From: JASMHC01 sp042092935 | GTDB lineage: Bacteria; Pseudomonadota; Alphaproteobacteria; Rhodobacterales; Rhodobacteraceae | Direction: 5' to 3' | NCBI GenBank assembly: GCA_042092935.1 | Contig: JBELFK010000142.1 | Span: forward strand, 1 to 7,446 | Length of the DNA: 7,446 bases | Shown: positions 5,932 to 7,446 of the stretch, piece after piece | Layout of the letters: each line of letters starts with the position of its first letter | Numbering within the stretch: the stretch's first letter is position 1 | Program-made: the position numbers and the translations under genes | The notes under the pieces: model-generated | The model's input: only the letters and a program-made list of their open reading frames with translations | Database searches by the model: none | Told to the model about the DNA's origin: nothing

Positions 5932-6903
5932 ATGGGGATCGATGAAATGAGCAAGAAACCCGATCTGGCAGCATTGTTTGGCGCGACCGATGCGACGACC
6001 TTTCTGGGGCTTGAGGCCTGCAATGACCTTGACGCGATCGATGCCTCGTCCGCCTTTATCGGTGCCCCATGTGCCACGCCCTACGGCTCGGTTGGCGCAT
6101 ATGCGCAAAACGGACCATCATCGATCCGCAAGGCAATCGCCGCATTGACGGCAAATCTCGATCGGCACAACTTTGATCTAGGCGGTCCAACATTTCCCAA
6201 GGGCACAAAACGCGCCGTCGATTGCGGCGACCTTGAATGGAGCGACAGCGATTTTGCACTAAATCGCAAAACCATCCGGCAGGCCGTCGCTTCGGTGGTG
6301 AAGCAAGGTGTTGTCCCGATTCTGATCGGGGGTGACGATTCAGTTCCGATCCCAATGATCGAAGCCTTAGAAAGTACCGGAAAATCTTACACGATCCTGC
6401 AAATCGATGCACATATCGATTGGCGCGACAGCCATATGGGTGAAACACATGGCCTGTCGTCGACGATGCGACGAGCCTCTGAGATGAAACATATCGCGAG
6501 CATCATTCAGGTCGGTGCACGCGGGATTGGGTCGGGACAATCCTCGGACTATGAAGACGCTGTCGCGTGGGGCGTATCGTTCTTCTCGGGGCCGGATGTG
6601 CATCGCTATGGTCTCCAACCGGCCATCGACCATATCGACCCTGAAAATGAGGTCATCCTTTGCATCGACATCGACGCATTGGATCCTTCCATCGCCCCAA
6701 ACACCATCGGACGCTCGCCGGGTGGATTGACGTATTACCAAGTGCTGGAGCTTATTACGGCTGCCTCAGAGCGCGCAGGAATCGCTGCCGTGGACTTTGT
6801 CGAGATCATGCCCGAGGTCGACATCGATGGGATTGGTGGATTGACCGTATCGCGGTTGGTTGCAGCTACGATGGGGATTATCGCACGCCAACAGCCAAGG
6901 TAG
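5932..6903 (+). CDS. Arginase/agmatinase-family hydrolase (ureohydrolase fold) with variant metal site
   Basis: This is a cytoplasmic metallohydrolase of the ureohydrolase superfamily, whose members split guanidino or formimino groups using two Mn (or Ni) ions. Numbered from ATG 5932 (323 residues), the metal motifs are DAHID (D159, H161, D163) and DID (D246, D248). The usual GGDHS motif reads GGDDS (133-137), so the first ligand His is Asp136. Other family marks are GPSSIR (61-66), SPGGLTYYQ (262-270) and DFVEIMPEVD (288-297). The N-terminal loop GAPCATPYGSVGAY lacks the usual Asp of the GxPxDxG motif. The start is uncertain. GTG 5863 is possible but adds a tail unlike the family; ATG 5932 has GGTGGA nine bases upstream; ATG 5947 would also work. 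It lies 41 bp after the binding-protein gene, probably in the same operon. A guanidino-, ureido- or amidino-acid substrate is plausible, but the specific substrate cannot be assigned. It is probably not classical agmatinase SpeB. Confidence 0.88.
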   Translation: MGIDEMSKKPDLAALFGATDATTFLGLEACNDLDAIDASSAFIGAPCATPYGSVGAYAQNGPSSIRKAIAALTANLDRHNFDLGGPTFPKGTKRAVDCGDLEWSDSDFALNRKTIRQAVASVVKQGVVPILIGGDDSVPIPMIEALESTGKSYTILQIDAHIDWRDSHMGETHGLSSTMRRASEMKHIASIIQVGARGIGSGQSSDYEDAVAWGVSFFSGPDVHRYGLQPAIDHIDPENEVILCIDIDALDPSIAPNTIGRSPGGLTYYQVLELITAASERAGIAAVDFVEIMPEVDIDGIGGLTVSRLVAATMGIIARQQPR

Positions 6904-6946
6904 GCTCGGCACCAATAGCGCAAGTGGGGCGCAGCCGCGGCTTAGG
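6904..6946. other. Convergent intergenic spacer without clear terminator
   Basis: These 43 bases separate the convergent hydrolase and acyltransferase genes. A 10-bp palindrome, AGCCGCGGCT (6933-6942), is present but has no loop and no T-run on either strand, so no intrinsic terminator is called. Confidence 0.6.
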
Positions 6947-7446
6947 CTACCGGCGCATATCTTTCCACCGGCGCAACAGCCAGTACCATTGATCCGGCCT
7001 TTCGAGAATGCGCGCAGACAAATTGTCATTGAACTCTTGCGTCATCGTCAGAGGGTCCGAAGGCTTGATCGGCGCTTCAAATTCCACGTCGATATCGCTG
7101 CTGTCGTCGTGGCGTGTTCCAAATGCAGGGATAAAGGGCACGTCGTATTTCAAGGCTAAACGTGCCGCCGCAAGTGATGTAAGCGCGTCAAACCCGAGGA
7201 ACGGCATCATCTCTCCGTCGACCGTTTTTTCATCGAGCAAAATCGCCACAAATCCGCCAGCGCGCAAATGCCGTATCATCGCCTTGGTACCGCGCGGCCC
7301 TGTCGTCAAAGCGGGTTTGCCGCCTTGTTCAATGCCACGCACCCAAAGCCGCTGGTAATGCCTATTGCTCTGGCGGCGGTAGACGCCTCCGGTTTCCATC
7401 CCGCGGTGTTTGAGCACGGCGCGAACAGCCTCCCACTGGCCGAAGT
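6947..7446 (-). CDS. Lipid A (lauroyl/LpxL-HtrB-type) acyltransferase, 5' part beyond window
   Basis: This is the C-terminal part (about 165 residues) of an inner-membrane acyltransferase that adds a secondary fatty acid to the lipid A precursor. The frame is open to the right edge. The first complete codons read FGQWEAVRAVLKHRG, matching the HxxxxE/D catalytic motif region (HFGNWE in relatives). The Glu is present, and the catalytic His would be the codon cut by the edge, whose last two bases AC fit His. Further family marks are VYRRQSNRHYQRL, GTKAMIRHLRAGGFVAILLDEK (the substrate-binding Arg/Gly region), PFLGFDALTSLAAARLALKYDVPFIP and the C-terminal WYWLLRRWK. Full-length members are about 290-310 residues, so nearly half is missing. 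It converges on the hydrolase gene with 43 bp between stops and has no evident functional tie to the transporter locus. LpxL and LpxM-type members cannot be told apart from this part. Confidence 0.9.
   Translation of the reverse strand, partial: FGQWEAVRAVLKHRGMETGGVYRRQSNRHYQRLWVRGIEQGGKPALTTGPRGTKAMIRHLRAGGFVAILLDEKTVDGEMMPFLGFDALTSLAAARLALKYDVPFIPAFGTRHDDSSDIDVEFEAPIKPSDPLTMTQEFNDNLSARILERPDQWYWLLRRWKDMRR

Noticed and set aside
6933..6942. AGCCGCGGCT palindrome as a bidirectional terminator
   Set aside because: No loop and no T-run on either side; likely just a GC-rich palindrome.

Overview
The window looks like chromosomal DNA from an alphaproteobacterium, most likely in or near the Rhodobacteraceae. 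The basis is moderate-to-high GC, dense overlapping genes, the style of the transporter and regulator proteins, and a neighbouring lipid A acyltransferase. This placement is inferred from sequence style only. No RNA gene, insertion sequence, CRISPR array or phage gene was seen.

Left half, minus strand (1-2746): a tripartite tricarboxylate transporter (TTT) operon in the order tctC (periplasmic binding protein), tctB (small membrane subunit), tctA (large permease, running off the left edge). A perfect 10-bp hairpin lies between tctC and tctB. A run of exactly 100 N interrupts tctC, and comparison with the family length suggests that the real missing sequence is longer.

Centre (2747-2856): a 110-bp divergent control region. 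It holds two adjacent 11-bp direct repeats that differ at one base, the geometry used by OmpR/PhoB-type regulators, and a perfect 7-bp inverted repeat in the presumed tctC leader.

Right half, plus strand (2857-6903): a compact set of four genes. A TctD-type response regulator overlaps a TctE-type sensor kinase by 4 bp. The kinase overlaps an orphan periplasmic binding protein (family of iron/PgtC-type binding proteins) by 31 bp, and that gene starts at TTG. After 41 bp comes an arginase/agmatinase-family hydrolase in which the first metal-ligand His of the usual GGDHS motif is Asp. A convergent lipid A acyltransferase gene (6947-7446, minus) runs off the right edge.

Working model (inference): the kinase, helped by its co-translated binding protein and perhaps by TctC, senses an external organic acid. 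The regulator binds the tandem repeats and switches on tctCBA. The hydrolase may act on the imported compound, which would point to a guanidino-, ureido- or amidino-carboxylate rather than plain citrate. The least ordinary part is the regulator / kinase / binding protein / variant ureohydrolase unit divergent from a TTT transporter.
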